Below, one piece after another: positions 43,826-53,731 of a stretch of 64,000 nucleotides of DNA. A model generated the notes under the pieces. It did no database searches. It had not been told where the DNA came from and saw only the letters and a program-made list of their open reading frames with translations. The stretch's first letter is position 1. Every line of letters starts with the position of its first letter. Both the position numbers and the translations under genes were made by a program. Location of the stretch: contig JAYQTB010000004.1 of the NCBI GenBank assembly GCA_038147195.1, forward strand, positions 2,108,001 through 2,172,000, given 5' to 3'. The stretch comes from Eutrophocola salsuginis. GTDB taxonomy: Bacteria; Pseudomonadota; Gammaproteobacteria; Pseudomonadales; Pseudohongiellaceae.

Positions 43826-44213
43826 TCAACCGTTGATTCACCATAGTGTCTTGCTTTAAAGGCAACTGGTTTTTTTGCTGGTACAACTTTTGTGCAGTAG
43901 CGCTCTTATCTGCCGAAAAAACCACAATATTTTTCTGGACACCTCGAAAATGGGGTGCTAGATTGCCCACTTTCTGGTCGTTCAGACCCCTTTTCCAAGA
44001 GCAAAATTCGCAAGGCCCAATTACCAAAACAACAATAATTTAGTCCTTTTTAATTTTTATAACTTTTTTAAGTACGTTTTAGAAACCCTCTAACCCGGAC
44101 TCCGTCCGTACTTCCCAAAGACCCCCTTATTACTTAAAAATACTATCTCTGCATAAACCAAAAACAAGAGCAACGCCACCCCTGACAATTAACAGACAAC
44201 CCCTTCCGCACTT
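43826..44213 (+). other. Long rho leader region
   Basis: The 388 bases between trxA and rho contain no convincing gene; a 65-codon frame at 43846-44043 has no recognisable product. The last 130 bases are C-rich, G-poor and low in pairing, for example CAAAGACCCCC and AACGCCACCCC. This is the kind of sequence Rho itself loads on, so autoregulation of rho by transcription termination in its leader is plausible. No clear terminator was seen after trxA. Confidence 0.35.
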
Positions 44214-45473
44214 ATGAATTTATCCGAACTAAAAACCAAACCCATATCCGAACTCCTTGAAACCGCCCACCAAATGGGCCTAGAAAACGTATCCAGAACA
44301 CGTAAACAGGACGTCATCTTCCAGATGCTCAAGCGTCATGCGAAGAACGGCGAGGATATCTATGGTGACGGCGTGCTTGAAATCCTGCAGGATGGCTTCG
44401 GGTTTCTGCGCTCCGCGGATGCTTCCTACTTGGCCGGCCCCGACGATATCTACGTCTCGCCCAGCCAGATCAGGCGCTTCAACCTGCGGACTGGTGACAC
44501 GATTTCAGGCAAGATCAGGCCACCGAAGGAAGGGGAACGTTACTTTGCCCTGCTCAAAGTCAATGACATCAATTTCGACAAGCCCGAAAACGCTAAGCAG
44601 AAAATCCTTTTTGAAAACCTAACCCCTCTCTTTCCTGATGAACGCCTCGTTCTCGAAGCTGGCAACGGCAGTACCGAGGACCTCAGCGCCCGCGTCATCG
44701 ACCTGATCGCACCCATCGGCAAAGGCCAGCGTGGCCTAATCGTCTCTCCACCGAAGGCGGGCAAGACTCTTATCCTTCAGAACATCGCCCAGTCGATTAC
44801 GCGCAATTCGCCGGAATGTACCTTGATTGTTCTGTTGATCGATGAACGCCCGGAGGAAGTGACCGAAATGAAGCGCTCCGTGCGCGGCGAAGTCGTGGCT
44901 AGTACGTTTGACGAGCCGCCGTCACGCCATGTGCAGGTTGCGGAAATGGTCATCGAGAAAGCCAAGCGCCTTGTCGAACACAAAAAGGATGTCATCATCC
45001 TACTCGACTCCATGACCCGTCTCGCGCGCGCCTACAACACCATCATCCCGTCTTCAGGGAAAGTACTTACCGGTGGTGTGGACGCCCACGCCCTGGAACG
45101 CCCGAAACGTTTCTTTGGTGCGGCACGTAACGTGGAAGAAGGCGGCAGCCTCACCATCATCTCCACATGTCTTATTGAAACCGGTTCCAAGATGGATGAA
45201 GTCATTTACGAAGAATTCAAAGGCACTGGCAATATGGAACTACACCTCGACCGCAAGATGGCGGAGAAGCGTGTGTACCCGGCCATCAACGTGCGCCGTT
45301 CCGGTACTCGCCGCGAAGACCTGCTGATGACCGAAGAAGAACTGCAGCGCGTGTGGATCCTGCGTAAACTGCTGACCTCGATGGAAGACGTACCGGCTAC
45401 CGAGTTCATTCTCGACAAACTGAAAGACACCAAGACCAACGACGAATTCTTCCAGGCGATGAAACGCAAGTAG
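44214..45473 (+). CDS. rho: Transcription termination factor Rho
   Basis: Rho is a hexameric RNA helicase that terminates transcription. The 419 residues contain an N-terminal helical domain, the cold-shock-like RNA-binding domain (GFGFLRSADASYLAGPDDIY), Walker A SPPKAGKT, Walker B DVIILLDSMTRLARAYN and the Q/R-loop region GGVDAHALERPKRFFGAARN. Length equals that of E. coli Rho. Confidence 0.98.
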   Translation: MNLSELKTKPISELLETAHQMGLENVSRTRKQDVIFQMLKRHAKNGEDIYGDGVLEILQDGFGFLRSADASYLAGPDDIYVSPSQIRRFNLRTGDTISGKIRPPKEGERYFALLKVNDINFDKPENAKQKILFENLTPLFPDERLVLEAGNGSTEDLSARVIDLIAPIGKGQRGLIVSPPKAGKTLILQNIAQSITRNSPECTLIVLLIDERPEEVTEMKRSVRGEVVASTFDEPPSRHVQVAEMVIEKAKRLVEHKKDVIILLDSMTRLARAYNTIIPSSGKVLTGGVDAHALERPKRFFGAARNVEEGGSLTIISTCLIETGSKMDEVIYEEFKGTGNMELHLDRKMAEKRVYPAINVRRSGTRREDLLMTEEELQRVWILRKLLTSMEDVPATEFILDKLKDTKTNDEFFQAMKRK

Positions 45474-45521
45474 CCGCAAGCTGCATTGCGCATATTGCCT
45501 TAAAGACGCCAGGGCTAATTG

Positions 45522-46988
45522 ATGTTCAGAGACCTACGCGACTTCATTATGACCCTGGAAAAAGCCGGTGAACTGAAACGTATCACCGCGCCGGTAGATC
45601 CAACCTTGGAAATCACCGAAATCTGTGACCGCACCCTGAAACGCCAGGGTCCTGCCCTGCTGTTTGAAAACCCTGTCGGCTCATCAATTCCCGTACTCGG
45701 CAACCTATTCGGCACGCCGAAGCGTGTCGCCATGGCCATGGGCCAAGACGATGTTGCCTCCCTGCGTGACGTCGGCAAACTCCTGGCCTTCCTGAAAGAA
45801 CCCGAACCTCCCTCCGGTTGGAAGGACTTGCTGGAAAAGGCGCCCAAGTTCAAGAACGCGCTATACCTAACACCGAAGGAAGTAAAAAATCCGCTGTGCC
45901 AGGAGGTCGTTGTCAATGAAGCGGATGTCGACCTGACCACTCTGCCGATTCAGACCTGCTGGCCTGAAGACGTCGCCCCCCTGATAACCTGGCCGCTGGT
46001 CATCACGCGAGGCCCCAACAAGGATCGCCAGAACCTAGGTATCTACCGCATGCAATTGCTCGGCAAAAACCGACTGATCATGCGCTGGCTGGCGCAACGC
46101 GGTGGTGCGCTCGATTTCCGCGAATGGCAGGAAAAATTTTCAGACCAGCCGTTTCCCATGTCGGTGGCCATCGGCGCCGATCCCGCCACTATCCTTGGCA
46201 CGGTCACTCCGGTTCCAGATACGCTCAGCGAATACGGGTTTGCCGGCCTGCTGCGCGGCGCCAAGACGGAAGTCGCGAAATCGATAACCAACGACCTGCA
46301 GGTGCCCGCTTCGGCCGAATTCGTACTCGAGGGGCATATCGCGCCAAATGACATGGCTGATGAAGGTCCCTACGGCGATCACACGGGTTATTACAACGAG
46401 GTGGAGCGCTTCCCGGTATTCACCGTGACTACTATCACACATCGTAGGAATCCGATCTATCACAGTACCTACACCGGCCGGCCGCCTGATGAACCAGCCA
46501 TACTTGGTGTCGCATTGAACGAAGTGTTCGTGCCGATCCTGCAGAAACAGTTTCCTGAGATTGTCGATTTTTACTTGCCGCCAGAGGGCTGTTCTTACCG
46601 CATGGCGTTGGTCCGCATGAAAAAACAGTACGCCGGGCATGCCAAGCGCGTAATGATGGGCGTATGGTCTTTCCTGCGGCAGTTCATGTACACCAAGTTC
46701 ATCATCGTGACCGACGACGATGTCGACGTGCGCAACTGGCAGGACGTGATTTGGGCCATGACCACGCGTATGGATCCGGCACGCGATTCTGTGATCATCG
46801 AAAACACACCAATCGATTACCTAGACTTTGCCTCGCCGGTATCAGGACTTGGCTCCAAAATCGGTTTCGATGCCACCACCAAATTCCCGTCTGAGACTAC
46901 CCGCGAATGGGGCAGACCGATATCTATGTCGGAAGAGATCAAAGCGAAGGTCGATCAGATGTGGGATGAGCTCGGAATTTTCGATTAG
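45522..46988 (+). CDS. ubiD: 4-hydroxy-3-polyprenylbenzoate decarboxylase UbiD
   Basis: UbiD decarboxylates the ubiquinone precursor using prenylated FMN made by UbiX. The 488 residues fit the family: MFRDLRDFIMTLEKAGELKRI at the start, NLGIYRMQLLGKNRLIMRW, SAEFVLEGHIAPNDMADEGPYGDHTGYY with the catalytic Glu region, and RMDPARDSVIIENTPIDYLDF. ATG 45522 is preferred over TTG 45519 because AGGG lies seven bases before it. It converges on hemY. Confidence 0.95.
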   Translation: MFRDLRDFIMTLEKAGELKRITAPVDPTLEITEICDRTLKRQGPALLFENPVGSSIPVLGNLFGTPKRVAMAMGQDDVASLRDVGKLLAFLKEPEPPSGWKDLLEKAPKFKNALYLTPKEVKNPLCQEVVVNEADVDLTTLPIQTCWPEDVAPLITWPLVITRGPNKDRQNLGIYRMQLLGKNRLIMRWLAQRGGALDFREWQEKFSDQPFPMSVAIGADPATILGTVTPVPDTLSEYGFAGLLRGAKTEVAKSITNDLQVPASAEFVLEGHIAPNDMADEGPYGDHTGYYNEVERFPVFTVTTITHRRNPIYHSTYTGRPPDEPAILGVALNEVFVPILQKQFPEIVDFYLPPEGCSYRMALVRMKKQYAGHAKRVMMGVWSFLRQFMYTKFIIVTDDDVDVRNWQDVIWAMTTRMDPARDSVIIENTPIDYLDFASPVSGLGSKIGFDATTKFPSETTREWGRPISMSEEIKAKVDQMWDELGIFD

Positions 46989-47135
46989 ATTTAGGAAAAA
47001 AGGAAAAATGGCAGGCGGGTTCGGTGTGGCGGTCAGTTGAGCAGCCTCACCTCAACATCCTTAAAAAATATTGCCTTTAGATTGTCAACTTTCTTGGAAC
47101 ACCTCTTTTCCCTTTTTTCGCGCGGCTTCGCCGTG

Positions 47136-48368
47136 CTAATCCGGCATCGGCAAATCCGGGAGTCTCTTGTCCAGCTGCGTCAATGCTTTTCGATACAGCG
47201 ATGCGCTCTGCGCATGTTCCCCCATGTGATCCAGCAGTCTTGCCAGCTCGGCATTGGCCTCGGCGGACAGCGGCGTGCTCTTGGAAAAACGCAGGGCGCT
47301 TTCGAAATACTCCCGGGCCTTGCCCCACAACCGGTTGCGTAAGCTAGCGCGACCGAGGCTCAGCATCAACGACGCATTGGTAGGCCGTGATTTTACCCAT
47401 TTCTCCAGCAGTATGAGCAGGCTGCCGGGCTCTGGTGTTTCGATATAGCCGGTCTTCAATACCACGCTGTCACTCCACTGGTGCTTCAGGAAGATTGAGG
47501 CCTGCGCCAGGGCTTCCTCGTGGCGCGAGTATTCGAGCAACTTGTCGATGTAGATCAGTACGATCTCTTCACTGCGTCGCAGTTTCTTGTCAAGGGCATC
47601 CCACTGCTCTTGTAAGGCAGGTGCACGGCCGTTTACTGTGTTCAAGCACAACAATCGGTAGCCCCCGATCTTTTCCCTGAGCATGTGCAGCTCATCGGCA
47701 TCCACCACCTTGTGTTTTTCCAGTTGCGGCAGCAAGGCATCCAGCTTGTTCCAATCATTCACCGAGTGATAAATAGTTTTCAACATGGACAGTACGAAGG
47801 GACTCCCTGGTGCCTCCTTATCCAGCGCCAGAAGTATGGCCAGGCTCTGTTCGGTTTTACCGGAGCGGAACTCTAGCAAGGCCTTGACTGCCTTGATACC
47901 AGGGTTGGGTTTTTGTGAATGGCGCGCGGCCTGTTCCAGGCAGTAATTCCAGGACGCGTCATCACTCCTCTGCCAGGCCGCTAGACTGGCGGCCAGGTAA
48001 TTGAAAACCGGGTTATCTGTACGCGCAGAATGCTCGACCAGTAGCTTGTAGGCATCCTGCCAGTGGCCGAGCAGCATCAGGCGCAGGCCTTCCTCGCTTT
48101 CGGCCGCGGCCACCTTACGACGCCGGTCGGCACCGAACCAGGCATCGCCGCGGAACAGGCCCAGCGGGTTGAGCATACTGATGAGCTTCCAGATGCCCCA
48201 GGCCACCACGGCCAGGAACATGAGGAACAACACCAGGGCGACCAGCGTGGTTTCCACCGACCAGGTGCCGAAGGAGACCAGCACATAACCCGGGTCGTCC
48301 CCAAGTACCAGGTACAACCAGGCCCCGATGGCCAGCGCAATGAGACTGTAAACGTAGATCTTTATCAT
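47136..48368 (-). CDS. hemY: Heme biosynthesis-associated TPR membrane protein HemY
   Basis: The 410 residues begin with two transmembrane helices (IYVYSLIALAIGAWLYLVLG and TLVALVLFLMFLAVVAWGIW) and continue as a TPR-like helical repeat domain, for example SLMLSLGRASLRNRLWGKAR. This is the HemY_N family encoded downstream of hemX in gammaproteobacteria. Its exact biochemical role is unclear. The start overlaps the hemX stop by four bases, so it is the last gene of the hemC-hemD-hemX-hemY operon. Confidence 0.92.
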   Translation of the reverse strand: MIKIYVYSLIALAIGAWLYLVLGDDPGYVLVSFGTWSVETTLVALVLFLMFLAVVAWGIWKLISMLNPLGLFRGDAWFGADRRRKVAAAESEEGLRLMLLGHWQDAYKLLVEHSARTDNPVFNYLAASLAAWQRSDDASWNYCLEQAARHSQKPNPGIKAVKALLEFRSGKTEQSLAILLALDKEAPGSPFVLSMLKTIYHSVNDWNKLDALLPQLEKHKVVDADELHMLREKIGGYRLLCLNTVNGRAPALQEQWDALDKKLRRSEEIVLIYIDKLLEYSRHEEALAQASIFLKHQWSDSVVLKTGYIETPEPGSLLILLEKWVKSRPTNASLMLSLGRASLRNRLWGKAREYFESALRFSKSTPLSAEANAELARLLDHMGEHAQSASLYRKALTQLDKRLPDLPMPD

Positions 48369-49546
48369 TGGATACCGGCTGACTCCTGCACGGAAAGTAT
48401 CTGCTCTAGTGCAGGTAAGGCCCGGTTGAGCGGTGGCACTTCAGTAACGATGCGTCGGGCACGCAAGCCATCTAACGCGGCCAGGATATTGGCACGGGTA
48501 TTGCCGGGACCTGCGAGGTAAGCGGCGATTTTGTCACGAGCCTCGCCCAGGCTGGTCGAGTATATTTCCTGCTCGCCTTGAAGCAGCGCCGTCCTGCCCT
48601 GCTCGATCTGCAGGCGAATGCTTTGCATGAGCGCCGCTTCCTGCCCGGGTGTCATCAGCGGCTGTATCGGGACATCCCGGCGCCTGACAACGAAGTAATT
48701 ACTGAAGGTATTTCGCAAGCGGTTGAAAAAGCGGCTCAGCCAGCCGGTCTTTTCCTGCGTAGCATCGGCCGCCAGCGACACCCGCTCACCAGCAGCGATT
48801 TGAGTATCGAGATCGTTTGTCACCCGCAGGGCACTGACCTGATCAGCTACGGCACCAAGCTCAAGGTACATGCTGCTGATATCAACTTTCGTTACCGCCC
48901 GAATCGAGGCCAGTTCCCCTGCCAGCATTTCGCGCACTGCGTAAATGGCGGGGTCATCGATGCGGTTGAGAACATCATCGGTGGCTATATATAGAGCCTC
49001 TGCAGTGCGCATGTCCCGCGCCACGACCAGGTGTTGTCTTGCCAAGCGCAGCACTGAAGCGGCTTCGGCAATGAGAAACTCCTGGCTCGCACCTATGCTG
49101 GAACTATTGATGCGCAGGCGCGTACTGACTAGTTCATTAGCCAGTCGTTCAATTTCTATCGCCTGTGCGGCCACCAGTTCAGCAGTATCCTGCCGCGCGC
49201 TCACGACGGCTACCTGAAGCTGTTGTTGCAGTTCCTCGACAGCGGCTTGCTGCGCACTGATACGGGCATTATTGTTGTTTTGCTGCCCGAAAAATTCGTT
49301 TTGCTGCTCGAACAGGACGTTCACTGCCTTGTCCTGCTCGTACACCATGTACCCAATATAACCGATGCTGCCAAGCAGGATGATTTTGAACAACATGTCG
49401 ACTGCTGCCTTGACCTTTCCGCCCGATGTGGCCGGTTTTTCCACCTCTTTCTTTACAACCTCGAGTACGGATGCGGGGGAACTGGGCATCGCCGCAGAGG
49501 TGTCAGTGCCGGGTTCCGTTGCCGTGTTATTGCCTTCGTCAGCCAT
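48365..49546 (-). CDS. hemX: HemX: membrane protein of the hemCDXY operon
   Basis: The 393 residues have a low-complexity N-terminus, one transmembrane helix (about 46-66, MLFKIILLGSIGYIGYMVYE), a coiled coil (about 75-145) and a C-terminal HemX domain (ISSMYLELGAVADQVSALRV, SRFFNRLRNTFSNYFVVRRR). Although long described as a uroporphyrinogen III methyltransferase, it has no methyltransferase motif. It overlaps hemY by four bases and follows hemD by 22 bases. Confidence 0.9.
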   Translation of the reverse strand: MADEGNNTATEPGTDTSAAMPSSPASVLEVVKKEVEKPATSGGKVKAAVDMLFKIILLGSIGYIGYMVYEQDKAVNVLFEQQNEFFGQQNNNNARISAQQAAVEELQQQLQVAVVSARQDTAELVAAQAIEIERLANELVSTRLRINSSSIGASQEFLIAEAASVLRLARQHLVVARDMRTAEALYIATDDVLNRIDDPAIYAVREMLAGELASIRAVTKVDISSMYLELGAVADQVSALRVTNDLDTQIAAGERVSLAADATQEKTGWLSRFFNRLRNTFSNYFVVRRRDVPIQPLMTPGQEAALMQSIRLQIEQGRTALLQGEQEIYSTSLGEARDKIAAYLAGPGNTRANILAALDGLRARRIVTEVPPLNRALPALEQILSVQESAGIQ

Positions 49547-49568
49547 ATGAAAGTTGGAATTTACGCCC

Positions 49569-50321
49569 TCAGAGGGTGTTTACGAGAGATTCGATTATAG
49601 CCTTATCGTCCGCTCCCAGCATGGTGAACGTTTTGGCAAACCCGGCCAGGTTTGCAATGTCGGCAATCCGGCTGGACGAAACGAACAGCGGCACACAGGC
49701 CAGCGATACATTGTCAGCCTCCAGCAGATCCCGCAGGTTGCCGAGCGCCTCGGCGCTGGTGACGACAACGGCATCGGGTTTGTCACTTGTCAGCAATCCG
49801 GCGATGGCGCCGGGATCGAACGCCGGAACCTGGCGGCGGTAAAGCTCCAGATAGTCTACATTGGCGCCGCGTTTCAACAACTCGACAGCCAGCAGTTCGC
49901 GCCCGCCGACACCGCGCACGATCAGCGCCCGCTTGTCGTTTACTGCCGCCAGCGCCGGCAGTGCCAGCAGGGCTTCACTGCTCATGCGCTCCGAGGGAAA
50001 TACGGCCTTGAGTCCATAGTCTTCGATGACCGCGGCCGTGGTTGGACCGACGGCAAAGATATCCAGCTGGATGGGAAACTGTGGCCAGTACTTGTCAATT
50101 AGCGCCATGCCAAGACCCGCGGCATTGGTACTGATGAAGAACAGCAGGTCATAGCGATCGAGTTCGAGTACGCGCGAGCGGATCTTGGCGTCTTCGGGCA
50201 GTGGTTCGATGACGAGCATGGGAATCCCACGCACGGTCGCATGGCATTCTTCCAGGGCTGTCACCAGGGACGACGTTTGCCCGTCCGGACGGGTCAGCCA
50301 GATGGTTTTTCCGTCAAGCAT
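49569..50321 (-). CDS. hemD: Uroporphyrinogen-III synthase HemD
   Basis: HemD cyclises hydroxymethylbilane with inversion of ring D. The 250 residues show the poorly conserved family pattern: TIWLTRPDGQTSSL at the start, LLFFISTNAAGLGMALI, FAVGPTTAAVIEDYG, and DAVVVTSAEALGNLRDLL. The operon position between hemC and hemX makes the assignment secure. Confidence 0.93.
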   Translation of the reverse strand: MLDGKTIWLTRPDGQTSSLVTALEECHATVRGIPMLVIEPLPEDAKIRSRVLELDRYDLLFFISTNAAGLGMALIDKYWPQFPIQLDIFAVGPTTAAVIEDYGLKAVFPSERMSSEALLALPALAAVNDKRALIVRGVGGRELLAVELLKRGANVDYLELYRRQVPAFDPGAIAGLLTSDKPDAVVVTSAEALGNLRDLLEADNVSLACVPLFVSSSRIADIANLAGFAKTFTMLGADDKAIIESLVNTL

Positions 50322-50366
50322 GCTCAGGCTGGATATAACAAGCGATTAGTCTTATGGAACGCCAGG

Positions 50367-51302
50367 TCATTCATGATCCAGGCGATTGAGAATGTCCTGT
50401 GCACCTTGTATTAGCAGCGCTTCGGCGACAGCGATACCCAGGCTCATTCCATCGTTTGCTGGACCGCTTTTTGCGCTACGCAGTATGCATGAACCGTCCG
50501 GTTCACCGACAAGACCGCGTACTGTCAGGGTACTGCCCTTGGCATCGAGTTCAGCAAGACAGGCGATTGGTACCTGGCAACCGCCATTGAGCCGCGTGTT
50601 CATGGCACGTTCGGCGGAGACGCAAACGGAGGTGGCATGGTGCGCCAGTGGCGCCAGAAGTGACAGCGTAGCTTTGTCATCCTGCCGGCACTCGATGCCG
50701 ACGGCACCCTGCCCTACTGCGGGCAGAGAAATTTCCGGTTCAAGCAGGTCAGTGATGCGATCGGCCATTGCTAGGCGTTTCAGGCCAGCGGCGGCGAGAA
50801 TAATAGCGTCGTATTCACTGGCGTCGAGTTTGCGTAAACGTGTATTCACGTTGCCGCGCAGGTCGCGAATATCTAGGTCGGGTCGGTGGGCCCTCAGCTG
50901 GCACTGCCTTCTTAGGCTGGAGCTGCCAACGATGGCGCCGGTGGGCAAATCTGCCAGTGCCGCATATTTTATCGACACAAACGCATCGCGAGAGTCTTCG
51001 CGCTCGCAGATCACCGCCAGTTGTAGGCCCTCGGGAAAAGCCATGGGGACATCCTTCATGGAATGCACCGCGATGTCGGCCCGTCCCTCCAGCATCGCAA
51101 CCTCCAGTTCCTTCATGAACAGACCCTTGCCGCCGATACGAGACAGCGGTGAATCAAGGATCTGGTCGCCGCGCGTGGTCATCGGCAGCAATTCGACGAC
51201 GAGGCCCGGATGGCATTGCTGCAAGGCGCTGCCCACATATTCGGCCTGCCACATGGCCAGGGGGCTTTCGCGTGTCGCAATTCGAAGGACGTTATTGCTC
51301 AT
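50367..51302 (-). CDS. hemC: Porphobilinogen deaminase (hydroxymethylbilane synthase)
   Basis: HemC polymerises four porphobilinogen units on a dipyrromethane cofactor. The 311 residues begin MSNNVLRIATRESPLAMWQA, include SLRRQCQLRA and DLDIRDLRGNVNTRL, and carry the cofactor Cys in RLNGGCQVPIAC. An upstream in-frame extension to 51410 has no family match and would overlap the argH promoter region. It is divergent from argH. The algR/algZ genes that I recall between hemC and argH in Pseudomonas are absent. Confidence 0.96.
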   Translation of the reverse strand: MSNNVLRIATRESPLAMWQAEYVGSALQQCHPGLVVELLPMTTRGDQILDSPLSRIGGKGLFMKELEVAMLEGRADIAVHSMKDVPMAFPEGLQLAVICEREDSRDAFVSIKYAALADLPTGAIVGSSSLRRQCQLRAHRPDLDIRDLRGNVNTRLRKLDASEYDAIILAAAGLKRLAMADRITDLLEPEISLPAVGQGAVGIECRQDDKATLSLLAPLAHHATSVCVSAERAMNTRLNGGCQVPIACLAELDAKGSTLTVRGLVGEPDGSCILRSAKSGPANDGMSLGIAVAEALLIQGAQDILNRLDHE

Positions 51303-51422
51303 ACTGCTATAACTCGCTGGCAGCTTGGCCTTGTTCTGACGGCGCAAGGTGTTTACTGCATGGTGAACGACTATTTTACGCTTAATCATAAGTGTGGCTA
51401 CCCCATACAATGCCGCGGTTGT

Positions 51423-51428
51423 TATACT
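51423..51428 (+). promoter_or_regulatory. Extended -10 promoter element of argH
   Basis: TATACT preceded by TGT forms an extended -10 element 41 bases before the argH start. No good -35 match is seen 16-18 bases upstream. Confidence 0.4.
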
Positions 51429-51469
51429 TGTCCCTTTACCACTTACCGACCCTCGAATTCGGGAATTTC

Positions 51470-52858
51470 ATGAGCCAGGAGCAGCACAAGGACAAGCCCT
51501 GGGGCGGGCGCTTCTCCGAACCCACGGATGCTTTCGTGGAGCGGTTTACTGCGTCCGTCGGTTTTGACAAGCGCCTGTACCGCGCCGACATCGCCGGCTC
51601 CATTGCCCATGCCACCATGCTGGCAAAGACTGGCATTCTGACCGACGACGAATGCAACCAGATCGTCAACGGACTCGAAGACATCCGCAAGGCCATCGAA
51701 GCCGGCGAATTTACCTGGTCGGTCAGCCTCGAGGACGTCCACATGAACATCGAGGCGACACTGACCACCAACATCGGCGCCGTGGGCAAAAAACTGCACA
51801 CCGGTAGGTCACGCAACGATCAGATCGCTACCGATATCAGGTTGTACTTACGCGACGGCATAGATGCCGTCTGCTCAGCAATTCGTGAAGTGCAGGAAGG
51901 TATACTTGTCCTCGCAGAAAAGGAAATGGATACCATCATGCCCGGCTTCACGCACCTTCAGACAGCGCAACCGGTCAGTTTCTCCCATCACCTGCTAGCA
52001 TGGTTCGAGATGTTGCAACGCGACATCGGCCGTATGCAGGATTGCCGGGACAGGATGAACGTATCACCGCTTGGTGCCGCCGCGCTTGCCGGCACCTCCT
52101 TCCCGATAGACCGAGAACTAACTGCCAGGCTGCTTGGCTTCGACAAGCCCGCAGCCAATTCACTCGATGCTGTCAGCGATCGTGATTTCGCCATTGAATT
52201 CACGGCCGCAGCCAGCTTGCTGATGACACACCTTTCACGGATGTCCGAGGAACTTGTGATCTGGACTTCTGCCCAATTCGATTTCATCGATCTGCCGGAC
52301 AGGTTCTGTACCGGTTCGTCCATCATGCCACAAAAGAAAAATCCCGACGTGCCGGAACTTGTGCGCGGTAAGACCGGTCGCGTGAACGGTCACTTGGTCG
52401 CGTTGCTCACCCTGATGAAGGGGCAGCCCCTGGCTTACAACAAGGACAATCAGGAGGACAAGGAGCCGCTGTTCGACACGCTGGATACGATCAGCGACTG
52501 CCTGAAGGCCTTTGCCGACATGATCCCCGCCATCCGTACGAAGAAGGACAACATGCGCGCCGCCGCATTGAAAGGTTTCGCCACCGCCACTGACCTGGCT
52601 GACTACTTGGTGCGTACTGGCCTGCCGTTTCGTGACGCCCACGAAGTGGTGGGCAAGGCTGTGGCGTTCGGCATTGAGCAGGGTCGTGACTTGAGCGCAT
52701 TAACCCTGAAAGAGTTACAGGCATTCTCACCGGACATACGGGAAGACGTTTTTGCCGTACTAAGCTTGGAGGGCTCGCTCAATGCCAGAAACCACACCGG
52801 CGGCACTGCGCCTGAACAGGTCAGGAAAGCCATCGCCAACGCCAAGAAAGATATATAG
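51470..52858 (+). CDS. argH: Argininosuccinate lyase ArgH
   Basis: ArgH cleaves argininosuccinate to arginine and fumarate. From ATG 51470 the 462-residue protein begins MSQEQHKDKPWGGRFSEPTD. It has LEDVHMNIEATLT, HTGRSRNDQIATD, THLQTAQPVSFSHHLLAW and the fumarase-family signature GSSIMPQKKNPD with the catalytic Ser. The longer open frame from 51392 adds hydrophobic residues with no homology. Confidence 0.97.
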   Translation: MSQEQHKDKPWGGRFSEPTDAFVERFTASVGFDKRLYRADIAGSIAHATMLAKTGILTDDECNQIVNGLEDIRKAIEAGEFTWSVSLEDVHMNIEATLTTNIGAVGKKLHTGRSRNDQIATDIRLYLRDGIDAVCSAIREVQEGILVLAEKEMDTIMPGFTHLQTAQPVSFSHHLLAWFEMLQRDIGRMQDCRDRMNVSPLGAAALAGTSFPIDRELTARLLGFDKPAANSLDAVSDRDFAIEFTAAASLLMTHLSRMSEELVIWTSAQFDFIDLPDRFCTGSSIMPQKKNPDVPELVRGKTGRVNGHLVALLTLMKGQPLAYNKDNQEDKEPLFDTLDTISDCLKAFADMIPAIRTKKDNMRAAALKGFATATDLADYLVRTGLPFRDAHEVVGKAVAFGIEQGRDLSALTLKELQAFSPDIREDVFAVLSLEGSLNARNHTGGTAPEQVRKAIANAKKDI

Positions 52859-52891
52859 TCAATTTTCTGATTCAAATCCGGAGACTACGTC

Positions 52892-53704
52892 ATGGAATTC
52901 AATGCAGAAACGCTGACTGCCATCGTCATCTCTTGGGCGATCAAAATTTTCTTTGCTCTGGCGATATTCACCATCGGTAAAATGCTCGCCAAGTCTATCA
53001 CTTCACTGACCAAGAAAGTGATGCGCAAATCCAGCATGGACGAGGAACTGGTGAAGTTCCTGGACGGCATCATCTATACCATACTGCTGGTCGCCGTCAT
53101 CCTAGCAGCAATCGATACGGTCGGTATCAACGTCACCTCCCTGTTGGCTATTCTCGGTGCTGCCGGCCTGGCTGTCGGCCTGGCATTGAAGGACTCGCTG
53201 TCCAATTTTGCCGCAGGCGTGATGATCATGATTTTCCGTCCGTTCAAGATTGGCGACTTCGTCACCACAGGTGGCGTCTCTGGCATGGTTGATGAGATCG
53301 GTCTGTTCTGTGTGCTCATGCACACTGGGGACAACCAGCGCATCATCATTCCCAACTCGGCCGTTTACGACAACACAATCACCAATACCAGCGCCTTGCC
53401 CACACGCCGCATAGACCTAGTCATAGGTATCAGCTATGACGACAACATCGGCACCGCCAAGCAGATCATTCAAGGCGTTATCGGCGCGGACGAGCGCATC
53501 CTGGCCGATCCAGCCCCGGTCATCGGGGTCGCGGAACTGGCCGACAGCAGCGTCAACATTGTGGTCAGGCCGTGGGTCAACACGGCAGATTACTGGGCGG
53601 TGCGTTTCCACTTGCTGGAAACCATCAAGGTGAAACTGGAAGAAGGCGGCATCACCATTCCCTTCCCGCAACGGGAAGTGCACCTCTACAACAAAAATTC
53701 CTGA
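52892..53704 (+). CDS. mscS: Small-conductance mechanosensitive channel (MscS family)
   Basis: MscS is an inner-membrane channel that opens on hypo-osmotic stress. The 270 residues have three transmembrane helices, with the pore helix in AILGAAGLAVGLALKDSLSN, then the cytoplasmic beta domain (MIFRPFKIGDFVTTGGVSG, NQRIIIPNSAVYDNTITN) and the alpha/beta cage ending GITIPFPQREVHLY. Its length is close to E. coli MscS (286). Confidence 0.94.
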   Translation: MEFNAETLTAIVISWAIKIFFALAIFTIGKMLAKSITSLTKKVMRKSSMDEELVKFLDGIIYTILLVAVILAAIDTVGINVTSLLAILGAAGLAVGLALKDSLSNFAAGVMIMIFRPFKIGDFVTTGGVSGMVDEIGLFCVLMHTGDNQRIIIPNSAVYDNTITNTSALPTRRIDLVIGISYDDNIGTAKQIIQGVIGADERILADPAPVIGVAELADSSVNIVVRPWVNTADYWAVRFHLLETIKVKLEEGGITIPFPQREVHLYNKNS

Positions 53705-53731
53705 TAGTACCGACACTGCCGGCAAGGATGG

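Noticed and set aside
43846..44043. 65-codon open frame before rho as a RhoL-like gene
   Set aside because: Composition and sequence are not protein-like, and no ribosome binding site is visible.
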